Shown here: positions 31,020 to 41,319 of the stretch, piece by piece
Layout of the letters: every line of letters begins with the position of its first letter
Numbering within the stretch: position 1 is the first letter of the stretch
Assembly (NCBI GenBank): GCA_951799405.1
Contig: OX637359.1
Span: 9,234,201 to 9,298,200 of the forward strand
DNA length: 64,000 nt
Direction of reading: 5' to 3'
Source: Agapetus fuscipes
Lineage: Eukaryota; Arthropoda; Insecta; Trichoptera; Glossosomatidae
Translations under genes and position numbers: made by a program
Notes under the pieces: generated by a model
What the model was told of the DNA's origin: nothing
Database searches by the model: none
Seen by the model: only the letters and a program-made list of their open reading frames with translations

Positions 31020-31438
31020 TATACGATTAGTATAATGTTGTTATCGTTCTTTTAGTAGAATTAAAGCAAATGCGATTTCAATAGAATTTTGAATTTATTG
31101 TTTTTACACAAATTTCTTTTGTCACACTCACCGCTTGATATTGCTAGAGTCATTAATTTATTTACTCTCTGACTTACATAAAACGCATCTCTTTATTCAG
31201 ATGCTGCGAACTACCAGAAAGATCTACTTTGCGTGTTCTAGTTTATTTTAGTTTATCTCCCTTGCCTTCCACAGTAATCCATACCACTCCCGTAATTCTA
31301 ATAATTATTAGTATTTTAGTAATCAAAACATTATGTAGGGTAGAAATACTTTATTTCCGACCCTATGATTCTGAGTTACAGGGTCCAAAATGACTGAATT
31401 ATAAATGAGTGCAGTTTTTAGAAGAACATGAAACTGAA
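31020..31438. other. unassigned stretch
   Basis: No coding or repeat signal recognised. Confidence 0.4.
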
Positions 31439-31439
31439 A

Positions 31440-31755
31440 AGACAATATAGTGCAATGGAATGGTTTGGGCATATAAAAAGGATACTCTATGAGCAACTGA
31501 TAGAAATAGTTTACGAAGGGATATCAAAGGTAAACGTGAAAATAATTTTTAAAAATAGATAATTGGTTGATCAAATAAGCGAGATTGCAAATTAATGTAA
31601 CATACAGTGAGAAAAAGAGAAGAACATGCATGAAGAGAGTGATGAATGTGGAGGAGATGAAAGAAGTGTGTAAGGACAGCGCCATAAGTGGACACACATC
31701 TACTGAGATACTGGTCACCTTTAGCGGCTAGATACAAGTAAGTACAAGTACAGAA
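31440..31755 (+). pseudogene. T2 LINE ORF C-terminus and tail, decayed
   Basis: Broken frames spell EWFGHIKRI, then RTCMKRVMNVEEMKEVCKDS, i.e. the end of a LINE ORF2 similar to T1 but with a different tail (ATCTACTGAGATACTGGTCA, then short TACAAG repeats). Frameshifts and stops are present. Confidence 0.6.
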
Positions 31756-31759
31756 ACCC

Positions 31760-32375
31760 TCACTGCAGAGTTTTTTTTTTCCGGGTTTTATACTTTTTTT
31801 TTATAAACGCAATGCTTGAGTTTCATGCTATGTTTATACTTGCTAAAGAAGTACAATATGGAGGATTTGCAGTTGAATTTCTGTATCAATTCACAGGATC
31901 TCTGCTCCATTTTCCTCCTGTGGACTCCACTTTGGAGTAGGGATGTTAGAGAGTCGGAGAGCAAGTGGCATTGTCCGGTTTTGAGGTGGCTTGCCGCATC
32001 CTTATTGCTGCTTATTTCCCTGGAAATGTGTATGTGTTGATGTTTAAAGAATCCCGGGAATTCCCTGGATAAAATCATTCATTTTATGAAAAAAAACATT
32101 GAATCCGATCTTTTATGATTCAAACTCGTATAAATGAAGAAATATTTAATGTGTCTGATATCAGGAAGTTTATCGGAGCTACGGTCGAACGAATCAGGGG
32201 TTTGACTGGTGTGTTTGGGATAAAAACTACCTGAATTCGATGTGCGTCAGACTCCTTGACGGTAGTGTTATTGGACTATTATAAATGAATAATTAATGGA
32301 ATAAAAATGATTTTTATCTATGAATTTTGTTTTTGTTTTGGAAAAAAATTGTTTTGAAAATTATTTTATAAAAAT
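31760..32375. other. unassigned stretch
   Basis: A 74-codon frame (31816-32040) without recognisable domain. No repeats seen. Confidence 0.4.
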
Positions 32376-32379
32376 ATAT

Positions 32380-32560
32380 TTGTAACTATTCTGCTCCCGA
32401 AGATGCCTCATTAGGCGAAAATATTCGAGCAAAAAAGAAATAAATAAGTGAATTAAAACTTTGTTTTCATTTAATATATATTTTTTTTTTTTTTAAATAA
32501 TGAATAAAAATGATTTTAAATTATTATTTTAAAATTAATTTTCACTCCGTAAATGCGCAA
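32380..32560 (+). repeat. Penelope-like end, family P4
   Basis: A hammerhead-like core is followed by AGTGAATTAAAACTTTGTTT and, after an A/T stretch, a terminal motif AATTTTCACTCCGTAAAT at 32532. An inverted relative lies at 62500-62690. Confidence 0.6.
32393..32430 (+). ncRNA. hammerhead ribozyme-like core (P4)
   Basis: Helix I GCTC (32393-32396) with GAGC (32427-32430), core CCGAAGA (U4 changed to C), unpaired T, helix II GCC/GGC, GAA, palindrome AATATT, C. Confidence 0.55.
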
Positions 32561-32564
32561 ACTT

Positions 32565-33370
32565 TATAAAAACAAATGAAAATATGTTGGTTACCATAAG
32601 ACGTGGATTCCAACGAAGTGATTTTAATTTCTAGCAAAATATTTGACCATAGAAATTGAAAACTAAAACCATTTTTGAGACTGCTTAAATCAAAACCGGT
32701 GCAATTTCTACGAATAAAATATAAACTGAACAGTGAATAATTCCAAACACTTAGGTCACAATATGTATGTATCTTAGGACATTTTTTGTTGTGAACTTTA
32801 ATTTTACTTCAAACGTATACTTTCTTTTCACACATCTGTAAGAATCTGGGTATTACCGGTAAATCCGGTATTCATTCAGGCTTCCCTCTCATCCATCTCT
32901 ATTTCCCAGGGGTGCAGAGTCGCCATTAAATTTTGAGAACACTTTGGACTGCACTGCTAGTTCTCGCAGATACTTGTATCACCTATTATTCCACAGATAC
33001 TGGTAGGATCTGTTATACTACAGATACTAGTATCTTTTGTAGGCTAAAGATACTGCTATTTATTATATGCAGGATACTACTAGTGTGGTCAAATATCTCA
33101 TAACGGGAGATTCGCAAAACGAGCAATGTAGATTGTGAAAAAAAGTTTTGCATTGCGCGTTTCGGCAACTAATACTACAATAAGTGGTTCACCTATTACA
33201 ATCAACTGACCTCTGTTACAGGAAAAACTGGGGTTTCAAGGTTTATTTTCATATAATATTTTTTTAAGATGCGTGAGGCTAGTCCCCTTACCCGTTAAAA
33301 TAAAAAGGATAACCATAAGCAGGTTTTAATATTATAAATTAATAATCACTTTTTTAAATGCTTTTATTCA
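32565..33370. other. unassigned, short internal tandem
   Basis: 32950-33070 repeats a GATACTnGTATC-like segment four times (about every 35 bases). About 33270-33320 resembles a SINE1 fragment (CCCCTTACCCGTTAAAATAA). Confidence 0.4.
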
Positions 33371-33485
33371 AAATTTTCTAATGTTTGCACATTCACCGAG
33401 TGAAAATTCATTTTTAATTTAATAATTAAAAAAAATATATTTAAAAAAAAACACACAGTTTTTATTTTCACATATGAGTTATAAT

Positions 33486-33526
33486 GCCTAAGCGCTGTTG
33501 AACCTGCTCGGTTCATCCTCAGAGGC
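33486..33526 (-). ncRNA. hammerhead-like core (P1), G12 lost
   Basis: Same pairing as 53-93 (helix I GCCT/AGGC, AGCGCT palindrome), but the base after helix II reads A instead of G. Predicted inactive. Confidence 0.5.
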
Positions 33527-34292
33527 TAACTGAAGTTTTTAAAATTAAAATACAAGGGTTAGAACCATTGACTTACTAATAAATAGACCGCGTGTCTCCT
33601 ACAAAAGGAACATACAAATATGGACCCAACTCAACGAGAGTAAATTAACGAAAGTACAAGATTTATCACAAATAGGTATAAACTTGTAGTGCACAAAATT
33701 TTTTTTTTTTGCATCTTCAGCCGTGCACTCTTGTGTTTAAAGCTTTATTGTTCATCTAATAGCTCGTTTAAACATTACGAGCGAGGTAAATATACTTTTG
33801 TCTCGCTCTGCCCACAGGATGAAACCAATGGATGCTACGAAATATTATTTTTATGATAATGTAAAGCACCATACATAACATGATTTTTTCTTGTTATGGG
33901 TGTGAACAATAATATTAAATCACTTAAAAACCATACATGTATGTACAGACCTTTTACGAGAATAACGGTAAAACATGGCTCTTGCAAAAAATGGTTACCA
34001 GAGGCGATTCAGGGTAAGAATACATAATAAAACAAAAAAGATTTTAATATTTAATTATGAAAAATCAAAATATAAGTTGTATATGGTTACAGGACGAGTC
34101 AAATTTATTAATGTACAACCAATTTCGAAAACATGATTTAATTTTAATACTAAAAAAACAAATTTCCGTGACTTATAGGGTATGAGGCTGACCACCCATA
34201 TTGTAAAAAATGGTTCACTTTGCCAATGTCACCCCTGTTTCATTTAAGGCTAGGATTTTATTTATAAGCATTCAGCATTTGTAAGCGCGAAC

Positions 34293-35574
34293 TAGGGCAT
34301 GGAATACCGGAATAATTTTCATACCGGTATTGATACCGATATTGAAATTTCCAATACCGGTATACCGAAATTTCGGTATTTTTTCGGTATTTTATTAAAT
34401 ACTGCTAATTACTGGTTAAATGATGCCAAAAACGATAAGTAAGTCATTAAAGCAGTTTTCTAAGCTATTTGTCTAAAACACTCGAACTATTGATCAACTC
34501 AGTAAAAACCATTTATTGAGTTATTATAGTTAAGGTAATAATTAATAAAATACGTTATTGGATCCAAGAATTATTTAAGTTGTTTTAAAGGCACAAACAT
34601 CACAATCACATTGGTATTAAAATCAGTCTTACTCTCTAATTATATGAAATCGTGCAACGAGAATTTCTTATATAGCGTACATAAGTTAAAACAAAATCAA
34701 ATTGTTTTATTTTCTTAAATAAACCAAAATATAGGCGCAGGCGCAATTAACTTAAGTTTATTTTTCAGTCAGATCGCGTTTGTTGGAAAATCGTGCGAAG
34801 AAAACATAACGCGTCCAAACTTGCGTCGTTGAGAGATGATCTTATTTTGTTACATAATGTAACTTACAGCTGAAAATGCCCTTTCTGACTCAACGCTCGT
34901 CGGTGGAATGCTTAAGAGGTACTTGTAAGCTACGTCCAAAAATTTGCCTCTAGTACCTCCATTTTCATACAATGTCATTTCAATACGAATCAATGTTTGA
35001 ATATTATCTTCTTCTTCCTCTCCGATCTGGCCAACCTGGGATCTGTTTTGATTTGTGGTCATAGATTGAGGGAGGGGTGGAGCGTAGACCATAGTGCCCG
35101 GATGCCCAAAAAGAACCGTGCGAGAGGTTTAATACTAATCCAATGTATGAGAGAGAGAGAAAGATGTATGATATAGCGCTTACGTACTTACGTATCGTCT
35201 TGTGTTGTGTTCGAGCGTGCGCGCGTGCCGGTAGCATAATTGTAGAAGTAAAACATTAGACGAACAACTGAAAGCGATATCATTAAATACCAACTAGATA
35301 CTATTAAGCATGCAGAATTGCGTAGTTGATATTGTGATGATTTTTTTAAATAATCGTGATTCGTCTCATATGAAAACTCATCTGAAGTATGAACAACACT
35401 GTGAACCATATAAATCGAGCGTTCTGCATAGTTTTTAAACACCTTTGCAATAATAATTGATATTTTTTTACGAAAAACCGAAATACCGGTATTTTATCCT
35501 CAAATACCGGTTTCAAAATACCGAAAATAACAGTCGGTATACCGGTATTTCGGTATACCGGTATCCATGCCCTA
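34293..35574 (-). mobile_element. hAT element, 1,282 bases, internally deleted
   Basis: Terminal inverted repeat TAGGGCATGG(A)ATACCGG with a series of nested ATACCGGTAT palindromes at both ends. An 8-base duplication GCGCGAAC/GCGTGAAC (34285-34292, 35575-35582) lies in T1 sequence. The interior keeps a hAT dimerisation-domain fragment on the minus strand. Confidence 0.8.
34850..35092 (-). pseudogene. hAT transposase C-terminal fragment
   Basis: The frame ends KYLLSIPPTSVESERAFSAV followed by SYIM. P-x-T-S-x-x-SER-x-FS is the signature of the hAT C-terminal dimerisation domain. The catalytic RNase H-like domain and BED zinc finger are missing, so this copy cannot encode active transposase. 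Confidence 0.75.
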
Positions 35575-35664
35575 GCGTGAACTGCACTTTTTGGTTTGTG
35601 GGTATGCATTTGATATGAGTTTTTAATGTAAATATATATTTGCAACTAAGATTGTAGAATATAG

Positions 35665-36465
35665 AAAGGTTACAAAGTGAATGCCTCATCAATTAAAGAT
35701 TTTATTATTTTAATTGTAAAAATAATACGACTCGTTTGAAATTGTAACCACATTAATTTAGATGAAATAATCGAGGAATCCACTTGCAAACCACTCTTAG
35801 TTTAAAAAAAAGTTTTTTTTGCAATGGCTGTCGTTGCATTGGATTTAAAAAATGTTATTCTGTATTTTATTGTACTATTTCAAAACTCGCTAAGTTTCGT
35901 ATAATTTGAGTTGTTATAATTTGAACTGTCAAATATCATAGCGACTTTTGCAAGAGTATACCGTATTAAGCCTCATTTTTTTTGTACATATATTCCATTT
36001 ATTAGTCGAAGAATTCCTAAAATTATCATTTTTGTGCCACTTTGTTTTTTAGTAGTCAGTGGAAAATACTTTTCAAGAGGCTCGATTATTTCGAGTACAG
36101 CCCTGGGCGCTGTTGTCCCTTTCTTTCACACGGTAGAATACTATCTTTAAAGTATACGCACTCTTCTAGCACGCGCCTGTCAATAATTCGTACAAAATAT
36201 AAATAAAACGTTAATTAGCGTATTAAAAACATAAATTTACATGTGAAATGTGATTTTATCCATTTATTTTACTTTTTCGGACCTATTTTGGCGCCCTTTC
36301 ACACAGAAAACCACTTTTAACGAGATGTTCACGATCCGAGCGCTGGAGAAATAATGAGAACAAAACCGAGCATTACAAATTGCACGCGGATCGAGGTTCA
36401 GCGCTTCAGTCCAAAAAAAAGGGGACATTATTTTGGCCTGGACTTCATCTCTATACCTTTATAAC
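35665..36465. other. unassigned interior of the 2.9-kb insertion
   Basis: Mostly AT-rich; 36290-36420 is less so. No frame with a known domain. Confidence 0.4.
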
Positions 36466-36550
36466 TCTATGGTTAGAACAAATACATTTTGGGAAGAGAA
36501 AGTTGGTTTTTTAAGTAGGTAGGTATTGTTAGAAAGGAATGCGTATTTAT

Positions 36551-36860
36551 TTAGAGAGGAGAAAGTGGGTGGGTTTTTTTAAGGGTGGGCGTTGTTAGAA
36601 GAGGAGAAGGAGTGGGTATTTGTTTATTAACAACATGGCTCAAATGTTTTTGAATTTCTAGAGTTTCAAGAGCTATTAGTTGTCTGCCCTTGCACCCCGA
36701 GTGAAGAATCTTTACTCCTGTTATATCAAACGTATGGTCGTTTTCGATACAGTGATCCGCCATCTCAGAGTACCCAGATAGACCCCTAAAAGCTCTTTTG
36801 TGCTCATTTATTCTTGTATGAATAGACCTGGAGGTCTGCCCTACATATACTTTCTCTTCC
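36551..36860 (-). pseudogene. Penelope-like GIY-YIG endonuclease C-terminal part
   Basis: Read on the minus strand from about 36860: VYVGQTSRSIHTRINEHKRA, then a segment with SGYSEMADHCIENDHTFD, then ETLEIQKHLSHVVN and a Pro/Thr-rich end. YVGQT-S-x8-R-x2-EH-K is the YIG half and downstream helix of the GIY-YIG nuclease that Penelope-like elements carry C-terminal to their reverse transcriptase. The GIY half and whole RT are absent. It is the window's direct evidence that the P1 fold-back, and by shared architecture the other hammerhead-bearing families, are PLE-derived. Confidence 0.75.
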
Positions 36861-36911
36861 CAAAACGTATTTGTTCTAACCCTTGTATTTTAATTTTAAA
36901 AACTTCAGTTA

Positions 36912-36952
36912 GCCTCTGAGGATGAACCGAGCAGGTTCGACAGCGCTTAGGC
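36912..36952 (+). ncRNA. hammerhead ribozyme-like core (P1, right arm)
   Basis: Identical in layout to 680-720: GCCT/AGGC helix I, CTGAGGA, helix II GAACC/GGTTC, GAC, AGCGCT, T. Confidence 0.65.
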
Positions 36953-37049
36953 ATTATAACTCATATGTGAAAATAAAAACTATGTGTTTTTTTTGCTTTT
37001 ATTCATTAACAATTACTGAGTAACATTTGTTGAATTAGAGTCAAAGACA

Positions 37050-37352
37050 CAATAAAGGCGGGGTTTGAACTTACGATTGTCTCAATAACGCAAATTCAAG
37101 TGCCGACACCTTATCCCTCGACCATAACAGCGACCATGATGATGTTTATGATTTTTTTTTCTTCTGAGAATAATTGTCGTCCATAATAAAGGTACATCCA
37201 GCCTTACAGCAACTGGGTCTTGCCTGAGTATTGGCGCTTTGTAGCGACGACCAAGCTCGTACACTACTGCGGCACTACATCAAGTGTCATATACCCCTAG
37301 AGCCTCTATAATCAAGGGAGTCTCCCGCACGGGATTTCTTAAAAAAAAAAAA
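37050..37352 (+). repeat. SINE2 body and tail B, head rearranged
   Basis: SINE2 body TACATCCAGCCTTACAGCAA from about 37192, tail B and an A run. The expected tRNA-like head is not there. Instead 37050-37135 contains, on the minus strand, a tRNA-like segment with CAAGTTCAAACCCC-like B box. Confidence 0.55.
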
Positions 37353-37359
37353 TGTTTCG

Positions 37360-37780
37360 CTCAACGAGTGTTTTACAAAACGAGCAAGATTACAATGCGC
37401 ACAAAAGGTTTCGCTGCGCCCTTTGTTGGTCAGATAGTTGGACGATTAAATAGACACTATGCTCGCAGACAATGCGGTCCGGAGCCACGGTGGTCCGTGT
37501 ATTCGGACGATTATGTGAAAAGCTTGCATATTTCACAGTGGCTTTTGATATAACACCACTTGAAAGCTGAGTGGGCAAAATTTCAGGATATTGCACTGAA
37601 ACGGGTTCTGCTGTAAAAATTGTATTTTTTAGATTCAGCAAAAAAATTAAATGGATTTTTATGTTTTGAATTTTGTATTGTCAAAAACTGGTTCACGTGT
37701 TTGAAAATCAACCTTTGAGGTATTAGAGATATTTGGAAAGAGCTTCAGGTTATGTTTTTTTGAAAGATTATGATTATTTA
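37360..37780. other. unassigned stretch
   Basis: An 89-codon plus frame (37284-37553) begins inside SINE2 and has no known domain; not called as a gene. Confidence 0.4.
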
Positions 37781-37784
37781 CGGG

Positions 37785-37950
37785 AAGGTCAGCAAGAGTT
37801 GCAGGGCTTATGTACATTTTAGATTAGGATTTTAATTTGTAAGTACACATGCAGCATTTTTGAGCTCGACCTTATAAGTGTCTGCTTATGGTAATGCATT
37901 GAAAATTAATCTTAAATGTAATATATCTTTGCAAGTTAGATTATAGATAA
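37785..37950 (+). repeat. T1 LINE 3' end, 5'-truncated
   Basis: From GGGAAGGTCAGCAAGAGTTG to GCAAGTTAGATTATAGATA. Confidence 0.75.
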
Positions 37951-37957
37951 CAGGTAA

Positions 37958-38110
37958 CGTTTGGTATGAGGCTGACCCCTCATTCTTTAAAAACTTTCAT
38001 TTTTGCCAATGTCACTTCGCTTTCAGGAATAGGCGGGAGAAGAAAATAAGTTTTTGTGGATGTGGGCATGCATTTAATATGAGCCTTAAATATCAATGTA
38101 TCTTAGTGTT
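37958..38110 (+). repeat. T1 LINE 3' end, internally deleted
   Basis: GGTATGAGGCTGACCCCTCA and GTGGGCATGCATTTAATATG remain; the middle block is missing. Confidence 0.65.
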
Positions 38111-38254
38111 TAAATTTTAAATTAAATGAAAAAACAGAAAATAATAAGTAAATTGAAAAAAAAGGACAAAACAAGTGGCAGTTGATCTCTTATGTTGGCG
38201 GCTCTTCAATTTAATTGATAAATCGTAAAAATATATTTAATTTATACATAAAGT

Positions 38255-38490
38255 ATGCATATGAGGCTGATCTCCCATAATGTACAATATGGTTCCCTTC
38301 GCCAATGCCACCATCTTTCAGGAAATTGTGACAACAATTTCAGGGCTTATGTTCTTTTAAAATTAAATTATTTTTGTAACTACACATATGTGGTATCCAC
38401 AGTTGTACAAACGCAAACTAACACATCTCTTCTTGTGAGCATGCATTAAATATCATTCTTATATGTCAGCATAACTTTGCATCTTATATT
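38255..38490 (+). repeat. T1 LINE 3' end, diverged
   Basis: ATGAGGCTGATCTCCCATAA, CTTTCAGGAAATTGTGACAA and GAGCATGCATTAAATATCAT in order. The third T1 copy in direct succession within 700 bases. Confidence 0.65.
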
Positions 38491-38499
38491 CAAAATGCT

Positions 38500-38890
38500 T
38501 TTAAAATATCTGATTACTTCTCGGTCAAAGGTTTTATAATACAGATAGAATTATCTTCTTTCTGAAAACTTAAGATATCAGATTCGAAATTTTCATAATG
38601 GAAGTTTCTTTGAGAAGCTTTGAGCGCCCATACAAGGCCGCAAACTTTAAAAAACTCTTATTTTTCCCTGAGTATAAAACGTTTACTTAATCTTCTGTCG
38701 ATCGCTATACTAGAAAAATTAATGGAAGTTAATTCACTCACTAGGAGTGCTGTTGAATCTTCCTTACATTTATATACATATTTACTCAATTAAGGGGGAT
38801 CGTTAATTCATAGGCTGTATGAAGGTTTGTTCTTTTAAAATGATTTCTTTGTCTTCCTATTATTGACTGGTTTCTATTGGAGATCGGCAC
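38500..38890. other. unassigned stretch
   Basis: Nothing recognised. Confidence 0.4.
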
Positions 38891-38894
38891 GCAA

Positions 38895-39225
38895 AAAAAA
38901 CGCAACTAAGCTACACATATAGTGTAGCTTACTGCCGCGTTATCACCGAAGGGGTCGCATGTGGCGAGTTAAACCTAATTATTTTAACAGGTAAGGGGGC
39001 TGGCCTAACGCTAACCATTTCAGTTGGAGTGGGGGTTCCCCAGCTCCCGAAAGGGCTGGTACACATTTTTTTTGAAGACTGAGTTAGCCTTGCCAGTATT
39101 TTATTTTGGGGTTTGAAATAGACACAAAAACGGGAAATCATTTCTGACACCCTTGGTGGAATTCGAACCCGAGCTCACGGCATGGAATGAAAGTACTCTA
39201 CCAACTGAGCTATCGACTGGACATC
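38895..39225 (-). repeat. tRNA-derived SINE1, full length
   Basis: Inverted copy: B box GGTGGAATTCGAACCCGAGC and A box CTACCAACTGAGCTATCGAC on the plus strand; 3' end GCTACACATATAGTGTAGCT. Confidence 0.8.
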
Positions 39226-39269
39226 GGCAATCATATGAAATCTATAATATAAGTTGCAAAGATGTTTTG

Positions 39270-39650
39270 ACGTTTAATGTTCAATATGAAGAATAGCAAA
39301 GAACAAGCGATTGACATGGATCTGAGAATAGCGGTACACAATGGCATATTGTTGCCGACTTTGATGTATGGAAGTGAAGCATGGACAGTGAATGATAGCA
39401 AAATGAGTAAAGTATGTACGGTGGAAATAAATCATTTGAGAAGCATGACAGGAAAAACTCTAAACGATAGAGTTAGGAATGAATAGATGAAGAAAGAATG
39501 TAATTTGAAAGAAAATGTGAAAGTTAAGGTAGTTAATGGATATGAATGAATTGAAACAGGTATGTCAGGATAGGAAAAAATGGAGGCAGCTCTGCAGAGG
39601 CTCTGGCCATCCCTAGTGGAATGGTGGCAGAGTTACAGTTACAGTTACTG
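39270..39650 (+). pseudogene. T2 LINE ORF C-terminus and tail
   Basis: The frame at 39277-39486 includes ILLPTLMYGSEAWTVNDSKM and NDRVRNE, very like the T1 protein at 43591-44331 (ILLPTLMYGSEAWTVNESEI) but followed by a T2 tail (CAGAGGCTCTGGCCATCCCT, GAGTTACAGTTACAGTTAC). There is a stop, then a large deletion to MNELKQVCQDRKKWRQL. Confidence 0.7.
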
Positions 39651-39694
39651 TTAAATCCATTCTCACTATCAGACACGTGCCGCATAAAAAGTTA

Positions 39695-39780
39695 AGTAAT
39701 TAACATAACCCCTGCAACTCTTAACGTTCTTCCCTGGAACAGGGGTGATATTTAAAAAGTGAACAAAATTTTAAAGCATG
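39695..39780 (-). repeat. T1 LINE 3' end, short
   Basis: CCCTGCAACTCTTAACGTTC and CCTGGAACAGGGGTGATATT on the plus strand. Confidence 0.6.
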
Positions 39781-39784
39781 TTTT

Positions 39785-39965
39785 CGAAGCCTTATACGAA
39801 ACCGTGAGTTAAGGGATATACTTCGGGATATTTTTTCTTCACTGCAACAGGGTTATTCATAACACATTTGATCCATAGATCACCGTTTTTTTTATCTACG
39901 GAAAATTTACGTTAGGTGTTGGTTGAGCCATGGATTTGCTGTGTGTGAAGGATACCGTATGATTT
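39785..39965 (+). repeat. unknown repeat R23, second copy
   Basis: GATCCATAGATCACCGTTTT and GTTAGGTGTTGGTTGAGCCA parallel 23390-23470. Confidence 0.4.
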
Positions 39966-39969
39966 AAAT

Positions 39970-40600
39970 GGCAATCATGATTTTGCGGAAAGGCTGCAAA
40001 AGTTTCATTGAAGGAGTGCACACTTTTTATGAATGGACTCGGTACGAATTTCAATTTAAATTTTGTTTTCGTCGAGCAGCTGTCACACGTCTATGTAACT
40101 ACAGTCTCCTTAGCAACCAATTACATATAATGTATATTTTTTCATTTTGTGCGCTAGCAACTAGGCCGTATGACGTCACATTTTTTTTATCGTTTTGAAA
40201 TTAGTACACTTCATTGCGTAAGGTGTGATATTTCTATGTAGGTGGTTGAAGAATTTAATAATTTATTGTATGGTAAATTTATGGTAAAGGAAAAATCATG
40301 CATGCATTGTGTCAGACCGGATTTACCACGCTCGTAATCATGGTATGTAATGTACTATTCTCTATTAACACTTCGGCAAGTATGGTATTCATATAATTAT
40401 TCTCTGATGTGAGCGGTAATGATATAAGAGACTTCTTGGTACTATGGTAGGATGGTAATCAATAATCAATAAAAAACTGTATCGGGTAGCCCAAGTAAAA
40501 AGAACCAAAACAAAAATAAAAAAAGCGACGTTTAAAAATAAGTTTTAGGTTTACACGTCTTGCACTTCAAACAAAAAAATTGCTTTGCGGGTGTTCTATA
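39970..40600. other. unassigned stretch
   Basis: A fragment AGCCCAAGTAAAAAGAACC at 40487 resembles the LTR-A end. Otherwise empty. Confidence 0.35.
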
Positions 40601-40604
40601 ATCT

Positions 40605-40857
40605 ATCTTTAATCTAAGTTGCAAGGATAAATTCATTCAAAGCTCTCAGATGTATGCCCACAAACAAACAAGTGTAGTTCGCGCTTACAAATGCTGATTG
40701 TGTACTTACAAATAAAATCCAAACCTCAAATGAACAAAAGCCCTGCAACTCTTGCCGATATTCCCTGAAACAGGGGTGACATTGGCAAAGTGAACCATTT
40801 TTTACAGTATGGGTGGTCAGCCTCATACCAACCTATAAGTCAAGGAATGTGTTACTT
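40605..40857 (-). repeat. T1 LINE 3' end, complete tail
   Basis: Starts TCTTTAATCTAAGTTGCAAG and ends CAACCTATAAGTCAAGGAA. Confidence 0.85.
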
Positions 40858-40922
40858 AAGACAATTTCATTGAAAGGTCATCTTTGAATTAAATGGTAGA
40901 TAAGCCAAACAAGAACTGGAGG
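40858..40922 (-). mobile_element. MITE M1 terminal fragment
   Basis: TTAAGACAATTTCATTGAAA and AAGCCAAACAAGAACTGG, as at 30470-30540. Confidence 0.5.
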
Positions 40923-40927
40923 AAGGA

Positions 40928-41310
40928 AATGTCACCCACGTTTCAGGGAAGGCTGGACAAAGTTAGTGTGTTTATGTTCATTCGAGATTTTATTTTGTGT
41001 GTACACATTCAGCATGCTTTTAAAGCGAACTTACACATATCTGTTTGTAGCAATGCATTTAATATGAATTTAAGTTGGTATGTAGCTGACCACCCATGTT
41101 GTAGAAAAGGGTTTACATTGCCAATGTCACCCCTGTTTCAGGGAAGGTCGGCAAAATTTGCAGGCTGTATGTTTATTTGAGGTTTAGGTTTTTATGTTGT
41201 AGGTTCACATGCAGCATTAACAAGCGCAAACTTGTACGTGTTTGCTTGTGAGAATGCATGTTATGTGAATCCCCAATGTTACAAATCTTTGCAACTTTTT
41301 AACAACAACT
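40928..41310 (+). repeat. two T1 LINE 3' ends in tandem
   Basis: First copy 40928-41075 (CACCCACGTTTCAGGGAAGG on); second copy 41085-41310 from GGTATGTAGCTGACCACCCA to ACTAGATTAGATTACATT. Both in plus orientation. Confidence 0.75.
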
Positions 41311-41319
41311 AGATTAGAT

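Larger units (their letters stand above)
34175..35660 (+). repeat. T1 LINE 3' end split by a hAT element
   Basis: T1 runs from GAGGCTGACCACCCATATTG to AGCGCGAAC, is interrupted, and resumes at 35583 with TGCACTTTTTGGTTTGTGGG, ending TTTGCAACTAAGATTGTAG. Confidence 0.8.
33566..36471. mobile_element. hAT-like insertion with 8-base target duplication
   Basis: About 2,906 bases bounded by GTTAGAAC on both sides. Ends CATTGACTTACTAATAAATA and, inverted, CATAGAGTTATAAAGGTATA form an imperfect terminal repeat. No transposase frame is recognisable in it apart from the separate nested hAT. Class assignment rests only on duplication length and terminus. Confidence 0.5.
33375..36995. repeat. Penelope-like fold-back P1, split by nested insertions
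   Basis: Left arm 33375-33565 and right portion 36472-36995 together reproduce the P1 structure seen at 1-810. The inner junction GTTAGAAC is duplicated at 33558-33565 and 36472-36479 around a 2.9-kb insertion. Confidence 0.8.
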
